From: Synechococcus sp. GreenBA-s
GTDB lineage: Bacteria > Cyanobacteriota > Cyanobacteriia > PCC-6307 > Cyanobiaceae
Reading direction: 5' to 3'
DNA length: 64,000 nucleotides
NCBI RefSeq assembly: GCF_024345855.1
Contig: NZ_JAGQBX010000002.1
Span: forward strand, 1 to 64,000
Both the position numbers and the translations under genes were made by a program. Under the pieces are notes generated by a model. It had not been told where the DNA came from, made no database searches, and worked only from the letters and a program-made list of their open reading frames with translations. The number at the start of each line of letters is the position of its first letter. Within the stretch, counting starts at the first letter, position 1. Below, in pieces: positions 28,351 to 36,611 of this stretch.

Positions 28351-28620
28351 GGGCAAGCGGGCAGGGCGAAGTCGGTTGAGCCTGCTGGCCCGAGCATTCC
28401 CAGGGGGAGACCCCCTCGAACCGCCCTGGACAAACGGCACGGACCATGCCTTGGACCCATGCCACTGCGCATGGGACCCAGCTGCGACGCGCCTGGGAGC
28501 CGTGAGACGCAGCGATCTGCACCCGCGACGGGCCAAGGCCCTTCGCCGTCGCCGGCACCTGACGCTCAGCACCCGAGGCCCCGCTTTGATCAGCCAAGCT
28601 GATGGTTCGAGTCCGACAGA

Positions 28621-29649
28621 TCAGCCCCGCGCCAGGAATCCCAGGGCCTCGCGGGTGCGCTCCAGGGTGGCCTGGGCCACCGCCTGGGCCCGCTCACGAC
28701 CGGCCGCCAGCACCCGATCCAGTTCCGCCGGATCGGCGCTCAGCTCGGCGTAGCGCTGCTGCACCGGCCGCAGCGCCTCCACGGTGGCCTCCGCCAGCAG
28801 CGGCTTGAAGGTGCCCCAGCCCATGGCCGCGCACTCCGCAGCGGCCAGCTCGCGGCCCTTGCCGCTGAGGATCGCGTAGAGCCCCAGCAGGTTGTCGGTC
28901 TCGGGGCGCTCGGGGTTGCCGAACTCCAGGCCCATCACCGGATCGGTCTTGGCGCGCTTGATCTTCTTGGTGATCAGCTCCGGCGGATCCAGCAGCGTGA
29001 TGCGTGAGCCCTCGTTGGGGTCGCTCTTGCTCATCTTGCTGCGGCCATCGGTGAGGCTCATCACGCGGGCCCCCTCCTTCAGGATCAGGGGCTCGGGCAC
29101 CTTCAGCACCGGGATCCGCTCGCCCTCGGCGTCCAGCTCGCCGAAGCGGGCATTGATGCGCTGCTGGGCGATGTCGCGGGCCAGCTCCAGGTGCTGCTTC
29201 TGGTCTTCGCCCACCGGCACAAGGTCAGCGTCGTAGAGCAGGATGTCGGCCGCCATCAGCACCGGGTAATCCAGCAGGCCCACCGACACCTGGTCGCCCT
29301 GCTTGATCGCCTTCTCCTTGAACTGGATCATGCGCTCCAGCCAGTTGAGCGGCGTGACGCAGTTGAGCAGCCAGGCCAGCTCGCTGTGGGCCGGCACGTG
29401 GCTCTGCACGAACACCGTGCTCCTGGCCGGATCAATGCCGCAGGCCAGGTAGAGCGCGGCGGTCTTGCGGGTGTCGGCCGCCAGCTGGCCCGGCTCGTGG
29501 GGCACGGTGATGGCGTGCAGGTCCACCACGCAGAAGAAGGTGTCGTGGCTGTCCTGCAGGTCCACCCAGTTGCGGATGGCGCCCAGCCAGTTGCCCAGAT
29601 GCAGCGCCCCGGTGGGCTGAACCCCGGAGAGAACCCTTGCGCGCTGCAT
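28621..29649 (-). CDS. trpS: Tryptophan-tRNA ligase
   Basis: This class I synthetase charges tRNA-Trp. It starts VLSGVQPTGALHLGNWLGA, carrying the HIGH-type motif as HLGN. The KMSKS loop is present exactly in SKMSKSDPN. At 342 residues it has the usual length. The 270 bases between it and the muramidase gene hold no recognisable gene or RNA. Confidence 0.97.
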   Translation of the reverse strand: MQRARVLSGVQPTGALHLGNWLGAIRNWVDLQDSHDTFFCVVDLHAITVPHEPGQLAADTRKTAALYLACGIDPARSTVFVQSHVPAHSELAWLLNCVTPLNWLERMIQFKEKAIKQGDQVSVGLLDYPVLMAADILLYDADLVPVGEDQKQHLELARDIAQQRINARFGELDAEGERIPVLKVPEPLILKEGARVMSLTDGRSKMSKSDPNEGSRITLLDPPELITKKIKRAKTDPVMGLEFGNPERPETDNLLGLYAILSGKGRELAAAECAAMGWGTFKPLLAEATVEALRPVQQRYAELSADPAELDRVLAAGRERAQAVAQATLERTREALGFLARG

Positions 29650-29691
29650 CCCAAAGCCAGACGGTTGGGCGGATTCTGCCCTGGGGGCGGA

Positions 29692-29721
29692 CCCCCGCCG
29701 GCGTCAGACGGCCGGCGGGGG
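29692..29721. other. Strong 11-base-pair hairpin between the RGG gene and trpS
   Basis: CCCCCGCCGGC pairs perfectly with GCCGGCGGGGG across an 8-base loop, just after the stop of the RGG-rich gene. It lacks a T-run on either side. It may end or protect the RGG-gene transcript, or attenuate read-through into trpS. Confidence 0.6.
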
Positions 29722-29732
29722 CAGGAGCGCGA

Positions 29733-30350
29733 TCAGGCCTCGGCGGCGCTGGTCTCAGGGGTGGCTTCAGCGTCGGCTGCCGGCCCATCGGCGGCGGTGA
29801 CGTCAGCCGTCACGCCGTCCACAGTCTCGGCGCTCTCGCTGGCCTCAGTGGCCTCAGCTGCGGCGGGCTCAGCCTCGGCGGCCACGGGAGCCGGGGGCTT
29901 GCTGGGCCTGGCGAAGGGGTTGGCCCGCTGGCCACCCCGCTCACCCCGGGCCTCACCCCGGGCCTCGCCACGGCCCTCCGGCCGGCCCTCGCCGCGACGG
30001 CCCCGGCTCTCACCCTGGGGGCGGCTGCCGGCCTGGGCGCGGTGCTGGGCCAGCACCTCGTCGAGCTTGCCCTCCTCCAGCAGCTGGGCGACGGTGCGGA
30101 TCGAGAGGCCCAGGGCGGCCACGGTGGAGCGCAGGCCGAAGGCCTCCTGCACGGCCCGGGCGGCCCGCAGCTCGTTGTCGCTCAGGCGGATGCGGAAGCC
30201 GCCCTGGTCGCGGCCACCACCATCCCGCTGGCCGCCCTCACGGGGGCCACCCTCGCGGGGGCCGCGGCCGCCGGGGAAACGGCCCTCTCCACCCCGTCCG
30301 CCGTCCTGGCGCTCCTGGGACCGGCCCGCGTCGTTCAACCCGTCGGCCAT
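29733..30350 (-). CDS. RGG-rich protein with a short conserved-looking core
   Basis: The 205-residue product has three zones. Residues 1-50 and 107-145 are low-complexity Arg/Gly repeats (GGR, REGG, GRGEARGE). Residues 51-106 form a compact helical core beginning GFRIRLSDNELRAARAVQ and including VAALGLSIRTVAQLLEEGKL. Residues 150-205 are an acidic Ala/Glu/Thr tail. RGG tracts often bind RNA and can drive condensates, so an RNA-linked role is a reasonable guess but not shown. I recognise no named domain. It starts at the ATG at 30350, 17 bases after the preceding gene. Confidence 0.65.
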   Translation of the reverse strand: MADGLNDAGRSQERQDGGRGGEGRFPGGRGPREGGPREGGQRDGGGRDQGGFRIRLSDNELRAARAVQEAFGLRSTVAALGLSIRTVAQLLEEGKLDEVLAQHRAQAGSRPQGESRGRRGEGRPEGRGEARGEARGERGGQRANPFARPSKPPAPVAAEAEPAAAEATEASESAETVDGVTADVTAADGPAADAEATPETSAAEA

Positions 30351-30367
30351 GGCCGCAAACCTTGAAA

Positions 30368-30892
30368 TCAGGGGCAAGTGTGACGCATGGCGGTGGCCGC
30401 GGGCCAGCACCACTCCAGTCGGTGCGGCTCGGCGCTGCCGGCGCGGGCCAGCACCAGCAGGGGCAGCGGCCGGGGGCCCGGCGTCTCCAGATGGCGGCGG
30501 TAGAGATCGAGCAGCAGCAGGTAGCGCTCCAGGGTCCATCCGGGCCCCGGCTGCTCCTGGCAGCGCCAGAAGCGGCGCAGGGCGCGGCTGCAGGCCTTAC
30601 GGCCGAACTCCTCCCAGCAGCGTTCCTGGGCCAGCTCGGCCGTGAGCCCCTGGCGGCGCAGCTCGCGGTAGCGCACCAGCTCCGGGGCCTCGGCGCTGGC
30701 ATCCGGCGGCAGCACCTGGGCCAGCCGCCGCACCGGCACCACCTCCAGCCGCAGCCAGCAGCGCTCCAGCAGCAGCACCGGCAGCTCCCCATGCCAGCGC
30801 TGCTCGCGCTGCTGCTGCGCCAGCAGCCGCTCCAGCCGCAGGCGCAGCCGCGGCGTCTGCAGGGCACCGCTCAGCAGGGCGTTGTCGGCCAT
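30368..30892 (-). CDS. Hypothetical protein, helical, Leu/Arg-rich
   Basis: A 174-residue protein rich in Leu and Arg helices (RLRLRLERLLAQQQREQ, then RYRELRRQGLTAELAQERCWEEF, then LERYLLLLDLYRRHLE), with no signal peptide or membrane segment. The start is uncertain: ATG 30892 has a close GAGG, and GTG 30901 would overlap the CDF stop as GTGA with a better-spaced AGGGGG. I recognise no family. It lies between a CDF exporter and the RGG-rich gene, all on one strand. Confidence 0.6.
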   Translation of the reverse strand: MADNALLSGALQTPRLRLRLERLLAQQQREQRWHGELPVLLLERCWLRLEVVPVRRLAQVLPPDASAEAPELVRYRELRRQGLTAELAQERCWEEFGRKACSRALRRFWRCQEQPGPGWTLERYLLLLDLYRRHLETPGPRPLPLLVLARAGSAEPHRLEWCWPAATAMRHTCP

Positions 30893-30897
30893 GGACC

Positions 30898-31905
30898 TCA
30901 CCCGTGGGCCCCCTGGAAGGTGATCGCGGCCATGGCGTAGTCGCGCGGCTCGAGGTGGATCGTGCAGCGCACCGGCCCGAAGCGCTCGGCCAGGTGCTCC
31001 TCCACCGCCTCGGTGATGGCGTGGGCGCTGGTCAGATCGTCGGCGTCCACCACCATGTGCAGCTCGATGAACACCCGCTGGCCCAGCACGCCGCGGCTGG
31101 CGATGTCGTGCACGTTGAGCACGCCGGGCACCCCCATCGCCACGGCGTGGATGGCCTCCGGCGCGATCGCGATCTGGTCCACCAGCCAGGGCAGGTTGGC
31201 CCGCACCACCTGCCAGCAGGCCCGCAGCAGCAGCAGACAGAGGGGGATGGCCACCGCCACGTCGAACCAGGTCTGGCCCAGCAGCAGCACCCCCGCCAGG
31301 CCCAGCAGCACCATCACGGTGGTCCAGATGTCGCTGGTGGTGTGGCGGGCGTCGGCCAGCAGCAGCTGGCTGTTGAGCCGGCGGCCGGCTCTGCGCTCGT
31401 AGGCCGCCAGCACCAGGTTGCAGCCGAGCACGAGCACCAGCAGCACCAGCTCCTGGCTGTCGAGCCGCAGCGGCCTGAGGCCGGTGGCCAGGCGGGTCAC
31501 GGCCGTGCGCAGGATCTCAAAGGCGGTCAGCAGGATGAAGCCGGCGATGGCCAGGGCCCCCACCGCTTCGTATTTGTCGTGGCCGTAGGGGTGGTCGCGG
31601 TCGGGCTCCGGATCGGAGAGGCCGTTGGTGATCAGCCCCAGCAGGCTGGAGAGGCCGTCGGTGGCGCTGTGCATGGCGTCGGCCAGCACCGCCAGCGAGC
31701 CGCTGGCCAGGCCCACCACCAGCTTCAGCAGGCTCATGGCCACGTTCACCGCCAGGGCCACCAGCAGCACCCGCTTGACCTCCCGACGGGTGTCGGGGGC
31801 CTGGGGGTCTCCGGCCCTCGCGGCCCGGGCCCAGGGCACGGCGCCGCCGCCCGCGCTGGCCTGGCTGAAGACGGATCCCATGCAGCAGCCTCGCCCGATG
31901 CCCAT
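30898..31905 (-). CDS. Cation diffusion facilitator (divalent metal exporter)
   Basis: CDF proteins export Zn, Fe, Co, Mn or similar ions in exchange for protons. The protein has about six membrane segments, with the metal site in DAMHSATDGLSS (segment 2) and the matching DARHTTSDIW (segment 5). The HPYGHDKYE loop and the cytoplasmic C-terminal domain with HDIASRGVLGQRVFIELHM are typical. The HxxxD site in segment 5 would fit several metals, so the substrate is open. Starts at 31905 or at 31881 are both possible. Confidence 0.9.
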   Translation of the reverse strand: MGIGRGCCMGSVFSQASAGGGAVPWARAARAGDPQAPDTRREVKRVLLVALAVNVAMSLLKLVVGLASGSLAVLADAMHSATDGLSSLLGLITNGLSDPEPDRDHPYGHDKYEAVGALAIAGFILLTAFEILRTAVTRLATGLRPLRLDSQELVLLVLVLGCNLVLAAYERRAGRRLNSQLLLADARHTTSDIWTTVMVLLGLAGVLLLGQTWFDVAVAIPLCLLLLRACWQVVRANLPWLVDQIAIAPEAIHAVAMGVPGVLNVHDIASRGVLGQRVFIELHMVVDADDLTSAHAITEAVEEHLAERFGPVRCTIHLEPRDYAMAAITFQGAHG

Positions 31906-32054
31906 CCGAGCTCCAAGCTATGGGCTCCAGGCTGCTGCGGCTGGTGTCGCTCGACGCCATCCGCCTGGGCAGGCCGCGGGGCCTGAGCTAGAGAGGCTCG
32001 GACCCGACCGCCAGCCCCCGCCCTCCCGGCGACCGGGCCCGTGCTCCTCCGGCC

Positions 32055-33482
32055 TTGACCCCACCCGACACCAGTCCCCCCCTCCCGACCGCCCCCGGGG
32101 CAGCCCCCTCGGGCGCTGTGCCCCTTGGCTCCGGTGCCCTGGAGGCCGTCCTCAGGCCTGCGCTGCGGCGCTGGTGGCCCGTGGGGGCCGCGGTGCTGGG
32201 CGGGGGCTGGCTGCTGGGCGACAGCCTGCACCTCTCGCTCTCGTCGGTCGTGGCCCTCTCGGCCGCCGCCGGGGGCCTGTGGCTGCTGAACGGCCGCAGC
32301 CGGCCCGTGGCACCCCGCCTGCCGGCCTCCTCCCAGGGCTGGCTGAGCCGCTGTGGGGCCGTGCTGACGCAGTTCGAGCGCCTGGAGGGGGCCGACGCGC
32401 CGGCCCTGCCGGGACGCCGCGCGGCCCTGGCGGCCCTGCAGGCGCACCAGGAGCGCCGTCATCTGGATCTGGCCCTGGTGGGCTGTGACCTGCCCGATCC
32501 CCAGCTGCAACCCCTGCTGGCCCAGGCCTGTCGCGCCCCGCTGCCCGTGCGGCTGCACTGGGGCCTGCCGCTGCCGGCCAGCAGCCCCGGCTGGCGGTGG
32601 CCGGAGCTGTTCCACCGCTGCGACCACCTGCTCTATTGCCTGCCGCTGCCGCTGCGGGCCTCGGATCTGCGCTGGCTGGAGGCCCTGCCGGCGGGGCAGT
32701 CGGTGTGGCTGCTGGTGGAGCGCGGCGAGACGGCGGGCTGGCCCCGGCGCCAGCAGGAGCTGGAGGGGCAGCTGCCGGAGCGACTGCGACAGCGCTGGCT
32801 GGCCTGGGATCCCGCCAGCCGCGACGGCGAGGCCCTGGCCCTGGCCCTGGCTCCCCTGGCGGCGGAACTGGGCCGCAGCGCCCCGCTACAGCTGGAGCGC
32901 ACCCAGTGCCGCTGCCTGGAGCAGCTGCACGGGCGCTGGCAGGTGGAGCTGGAGGCCCTGCGCCGCAGCCGCTGGCAGGTCCTCGTGGCGCGCACCCAGT
33001 GGACGGTGGCGGCTGGGGTGGTGGTGGCGCCCCTGCCCAGCCTCGACCTGCTGGTGCTGGCGGCCGCCAACGGCCTGATGCTGCAGGAGATGGCCAGGCT
33101 GTGGGACTGCAGCTGGTCGTCGGAACAGCTGCAGGCGGCGGCCCGCGAACTGGCCAAGGCCGCCCTCACCCTTGGGGTGGTGGAGTGGAGCTCCCAGGCC
33201 CTGGCCTCGCTGATCAAGCTGCACGGCGCCACCTGGCTGGTGGGTGGAACCCTGCAGGCCCTGAGCGCGGCCTACCTGACCCGGGTGGTGGGCCGGGCCA
33301 TGGCCGACTACCTGGCGCTGGCCTCGGGCGTGCCGGAGGACCAGCTGGGGGCGCTGCTGCAGCGGCAGGCCCCGCTGCTGGTGGCCCGGGCGGCCGAGGA
33401 GGAGCGGCACGACTGGGCCGGCTTCCTGGAGCAGGGCCGCCACTGGTGGCGCCAGCAGGCCCTGGCGGCTGGCCCGACCTGA
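32055..33482 (+). CDS. DUF697-type membrane-associated protein with a degenerate GTPase-like region
   Basis: An N-terminal membrane pair (about residues 40-85) is followed by a region without recognisable G1 (P-loop) residues, where related cyanobacterial proteins carry a GTPase domain. The C-terminal 170 residues match the DUF697 / YcjF pattern, with hydrophobic helices such as TVAAGVVVAPLPSLDLLVLAA and LMLQEMARLWDCSWS. It may be a non-hydrolysing member of this group. The annotated start is a TTG; a GTG at 32116 is an alternative. Function unknown. Confidence 0.7.
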   Translation: MTPPDTSPPLPTAPGAAPSGAVPLGSGALEAVLRPALRRWWPVGAAVLGGGWLLGDSLHLSLSSVVALSAAAGGLWLLNGRSRPVAPRLPASSQGWLSRCGAVLTQFERLEGADAPALPGRRAALAALQAHQERRHLDLALVGCDLPDPQLQPLLAQACRAPLPVRLHWGLPLPASSPGWRWPELFHRCDHLLYCLPLPLRASDLRWLEALPAGQSVWLLVERGETAGWPRRQQELEGQLPERLRQRWLAWDPASRDGEALALALAPLAAELGRSAPLQLERTQCRCLEQLHGRWQVELEALRRSRWQVLVARTQWTVAAGVVVAPLPSLDLLVLAAANGLMLQEMARLWDCSWSSEQLQAAARELAKAALTLGVVEWSSQALASLIKLHGATWLVGGTLQALSAAYLTRVVGRAMADYLALASGVPEDQLGALLQRQAPLLVARAAEEERHDWAGFLEQGRHWWRQQALAAGPT

Positions 33483-33517
33483 CCTGACAGACCGGCACTT
33501 CGCAACTCTTCGCAAAG

Positions 33518-33551
33518 CCTTCGTGAAGTGCTTCATGAAGCAACACGAAGG
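33518..33551. repeat. Nested inverted repeats upstream of psbA
   Basis: CCTTCGTG (33518-33525) and CACGAAGG (33544-33551) form a perfect 8-base inverted repeat. It encloses the perfect 12-base palindrome GCTTCATGAAGC (33530-33541). Further CTTCG copies lie just upstream (33498 and 33508) and downstream (33582). The block is about 95-130 bases before the psbA ATG, where a regulator could bind. No such symmetry is seen at the other promoters in this window. Confidence 0.7.
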
Positions 33552-33645
33552 TGGCTCACGTTCGTTGTCGTTCACCGGTCACTTCGAACGCGCTGCCTAG
33601 CGTGGCCATGCCACATCCCGTGGTATTCCCGTACTCATTCGGTCC

Positions 33646-34722
33646 ATGACCACTGCCCTTCGCAGCGGCCGCGCTGGAAGCTGGGAACGCTTCTGCAAGT
33701 GGGTCACCTCCACCGACAACCGCATCTATGTGGGTTGGTTCGGTGTGCTGATGATCCCTTGCCTGCTGTCGGCCACCATCTGCTACATCATCGCCTTCAT
33801 CGCGGCTCCGCCCGTTGACATCGATGGCATCCGAGAGCCCGTGGCTGGTTCGTTCCTCTACGGCAACAACATCATCTCTGGCGCTGTCATCCCCAGCAGC
33901 AACGCCATCGGCCTGCACTTCTATCCCATCTGGGAAGCCGCCAGCCTCGACGAGTGGCTCTACAACGGCGGTCCCTATCAGCTGGTGGTGTTCCACTTCC
34001 TGATCGGCATCTCGGCCTACATGGGCCGCCAGTGGGAGCTCTCCTACCGCCTGGGCATGCGCCCCTGGATCTGCGTGGCCTACAGCGCTCCGCTGTCCGC
34101 CGCCTATGCCGTGTTCCTGATCTACCCCTTCGGTCAGGGCTCCTTCTCCGACGGCATGCCCCTCGGCATCTCGGGCACCTTCAACTTCATGCTGGTGTTC
34201 CAGGCTGAGCACAACATCCTGATGCACCCCTTCCACATGCTGGGGGTGGCCGGTGTGTTCGGCGGCAGCCTGTTCTCCGCCATGCACGGCTCGCTGGTGA
34301 CCTCCTCCCTGGTGCGTGAAACCACCGAGACCGAGAGCCAGAACTACGGCTACAAGTTCGGCCAGGAAGAGGAGACCTACAACATCGTGGCTGCCCACGG
34401 TTACTTCGGTCGCCTGATCTTCCAGTACGCCTCCTTCAACAACAGCCGCAGCCTGCACTTCTTCCTGGGTGCCTGGCCGGTGGTGGGCATCTGGTTCACC
34501 TCCATGGGCATCAGCACCATGGCGTTCAACCTGAACGGCTTCAACTTCAACCAGTCGATCCTGGATGCCCAGGGCAAGGTGCTGCCCACCTGGGCGGACG
34601 TGCTCAACCGCGCCAACCTCGGCATGGAAGTGATGCACGAGCGCAACGCCCACAACTTCCCCCTCGATCTGGCCGCGTCCCAGGTGACCCCCGTCGCCCT
34701 GACCGCCCCCGCGATCGGCTGA
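33646..34722 (+). CDS. psbA: Photosystem II D1 protein, D1:1 type (Gln130)
   Basis: D1 is the core photosystem II subunit that carries the Mn4CaO5 cluster, TyrZ, and the QB site. It has 358 residues; numbering here is one less than standard. TyrZ is Y160, P680 ligand H197, Mn ligands D169, E188, H331, E332 and D341, and the mature C-terminal Ala is A343, followed by a 15-residue tail that CtpA removes. Standard position 130 (here 129, in YMGRQW) is Gln, the D1:1 low-light-type residue; D1:2-type forms carry Glu. The coding sequence uses more C- and T-ending codons than its neighbours, as expected for a highly expressed gene. It has its own terminator. Confidence 0.99.
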   Translation: MTTALRSGRAGSWERFCKWVTSTDNRIYVGWFGVLMIPCLLSATICYIIAFIAAPPVDIDGIREPVAGSFLYGNNIISGAVIPSSNAIGLHFYPIWEAASLDEWLYNGGPYQLVVFHFLIGISAYMGRQWELSYRLGMRPWICVAYSAPLSAAYAVFLIYPFGQGSFSDGMPLGISGTFNFMLVFQAEHNILMHPFHMLGVAGVFGGSLFSAMHGSLVTSSLVRETTETESQNYGYKFGQEEETYNIVAAHGYFGRLIFQYASFNNSRSLHFFLGAWPVVGIWFTSMGISTMAFNLNGFNFNQSILDAQGKVLPTWADVLNRANLGMEVMHERNAHNFPLDLAASQVTPVALTAPAIG

Positions 34723-34758
34723 GGGCCTGCCGCCCCTGCCGCCCTGCGGCGACCCCAG

Positions 34759-34784
34759 AGCCCCCGCTGCGGCGGGGGCTTTTT
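34759..34784 (+). terminator. Intrinsic terminator of psbA
   Basis: AGCCCCCGC (34759-34767) pairs with GCGGGGGCT (34772-34780) over a 4-base loop, followed at once by a run of T. It sits 37 bases after the psbA stop and separates psbA from mntC. Confidence 0.92.
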
Positions 34785-34813
34785 CGTAGGCTCCACCCGT
34801 CGGGCGCGCGCCC

Positions 34814-35797
34814 ATGGTCCTCTCACCGATCGGCGGCGGCTGCGGGCCCCAGCGGTTCCGCCGGCACCTGGCCTGGGCCCTGGTCGCCCTGGGCCTCGCG
34901 AGCCTGACGCTCGCCGGCTGCAAGCCCGGACGGCAACCGCAGCCGACGAGCCCAGGGACTGCGGAGAGCGGCAAGCCCCGGGTGCTGACCACCTTCACCG
35001 TGATCGCCGACATGGCCCGCCAGGTGGCGGGGGATCGGCTGCAGGTGGAGTCGATCACCAAGCTGGGGGCCGAGATCCACGGCTACGAGCCCACCCCGAG
35101 CGACCTGCAGCGGGCCAGCGGCGCCAGGCTGATCCTGGAGAACGGCCTCAACCTCGAGCGCTGGGCCGAACGCTTCCACGCCAGCCTGCCGGACGTGCCG
35201 CGGGTGACCCTGAGCGCCGGCATCACGCCGCTGCCGATCAGCGAAGACGCCGGCCGCGGCCAGCCCAATCCCCACGCCTGGATGTCGCCGCGGCTGGCCG
35301 AGATCTACGTGGAGAACCTGCGCGCCGCCTTCACCAAGCTCGATCCGGCCGGCGCCGCCACCTACCGGCGCAACGCCGAGGCCTACCGCCGCCAGCTGCG
35401 CCAGCTCGACCGCGAGTTGCGCCAGGGCCTGGCCGCCCTGCCGGCCGCGCAGCGGGTGCTGGCCACCTGCGAGGGGGCCTTCTCCTACCTCGCCCGCGAC
35501 TACGGCCTGCAGGAGGCCTACCTCTGGCCCGTCAACGGCGAGAGCCAGGTGACCCCCCAGCGGCTGGCCCGCCTGATCGATCTGGTGCGCCGCCGCCGCG
35601 TGCCGGCGGTGTTCTGCGAGAGCACCGTGAGCGACGAGGCCCAGCGCGAGGTCGCCCGCGAGGCCGGCAGCCGCTTCGGCGGGGTGTTCTACGTCGACTC
35701 CCTCTCGCTGCCTGACGGGCCCGCCCCCAGCCTGCTGGCGCTGCAGCGCCACAACCTGCGCACGCTGGTGCAGGGGCTGCGCGGTGCGGGAGGCTGA
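34814..35797 (+). CDS. mntC: Manganese ABC transporter, binding lipoprotein MntC
   Basis: MntC captures Mn2+ in the periplasm for the MntCAB importer. A lipobox ends at C36 (LAGC). The four Mn ligands known from Synechocystis MntC fall at identical positions: H89 (in EIHGYEPTPSD), H154 (in NPHAWMSP), E220 and D295 (in FYVDSLS). The known regulatory disulfide pair is also matched as C219 and C268. This supports Mn rather than Zn. The gene leads the operon mntC-mntA-mntB and lies 91 bases after psbA, separated by a terminator. Confidence 0.95.
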   Translation: MVLSPIGGGCGPQRFRRHLAWALVALGLASLTLAGCKPGRQPQPTSPGTAESGKPRVLTTFTVIADMARQVAGDRLQVESITKLGAEIHGYEPTPSDLQRASGARLILENGLNLERWAERFHASLPDVPRVTLSAGITPLPISEDAGRGQPNPHAWMSPRLAEIYVENLRAAFTKLDPAGAATYRRNAEAYRRQLRQLDRELRQGLAALPAAQRVLATCEGAFSYLARDYGLQEAYLWPVNGESQVTPQRLARLIDLVRRRRVPAVFCESTVSDEAQREVAREAGSRFGGVFYVDSLSLPDGPAPSLLALQRHNLRTLVQGLRGAGG

Positions 35798-35801
35798 AGC
35801 G

Positions 35802-36611
35802 ATGGTTGATCCGCCCCGCGAGACCCTGCCCTCCGGCTCCGATGCTTCCGCTCCCCTGCCGCCCGAACGGATCGCCGTGGAGGGGCTCTGCGTGGATTAC
35901 CACGGGGTGGTGGCCCTGCACGAGGCCTCGCTGCGGGTGGCCCCCGGCAGCATCTGCGGCCTGGTGGGCATGAACGGCGCCGGCAAATCCACCCTGTTCA
36001 AGGCGCTGATGGGCTTCGTGCGGCCGTCGCGCGGCACGATCCGCATCAACGGCGCCCCCCTGGCCCAGGCCCGCCGCGAGCAGGCCGTGGCCTACGTGCC
36101 CCAGACCGAGAGCGTCGACTGGAACTTCCCGGTGAGCGTGGCCGACGTGGTGATGATGGGCCGCTACGGCCGCATGAACCTGCTGCGCCAGCCCCGGCCC
36201 CAGGACCGCCAGGCCGTGCGCGACAGCCTGGAGCGGGTGGCCCTGTGGGACCTGCGGGACCGCCAGATCGGCGAGCTCTCCGGCGGCCAGCGCAAGCGGG
36301 CCTTCCTGGCCCGGGCCCTGGCCCAGGGGGCCACGGTGCTGCTGCTCGATGAGCCCTTCAACGGCGTGGACATCCGCACCGAGGGCCTGATGGTGGAGCT
36401 GTTCGAGCAGTTCCGGCGCGAGGGGCGCAGCGTGCTGATCTCCACCCACGACCTGGCCCACGTGAGAGGCTTCTGCGACCAGGTGGTGCTGATCAACCGA
36501 ACCGTGCTGGCCTACGGGGCGATCGACGAGGTGTTCACCGAGGAGAACCTGGCGCGCACCTTCAGTGCCGTGGTGGCCGGCCTGGGTACCAGCCCCGGGG
36601 GAAGCCGCTGA
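35802..36611 (+). CDS. mntA: Manganese ABC transporter ATPase MntA
   Basis: This subunit hydrolyses ATP for Mn import. Walker A is GMNGAGKST, the signature LSGGQRKR, Walker B TVLLLDEPFNGVD and the switch His in STHDLAH. The YVPQTESVDWNFPVSVADVV stretch is typical of Mn/Zn-family ATPases. I chose the ATG at 35802, preceded by GGGAGG at a good distance; a GTG at 35784 would overlap mntC. Its stop and the mntB ATG share one base (TGATG). Confidence 0.95.
   Translation: MVDPPRETLPSGSDASAPLPPERIAVEGLCVDYHGVVALHEASLRVAPGSICGLVGMNGAGKSTLFKALMGFVRPSRGTIRINGAPLAQARREQAVAYVPQTESVDWNFPVSVADVVMMGRYGRMNLLRQPRPQDRQAVRDSLERVALWDLRDRQIGELSGGQRKRAFLARALAQGATVLLLDEPFNGVDIRTEGLMVELFEQFRREGRSVLISTHDLAHVRGFCDQVVLINRTVLAYGAIDEVFTEENLARTFSAVVAGLGTSPGGSR

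Noticed and set aside
28602-28618. A GATGGTTCGAGTCCGAC segment resembling a tRNA T-arm
   Set aside because: The stem has a mismatch and no matching acceptor, D-arm or anticodon arm is found at the proper distances; the 3' side is the end of trpS.
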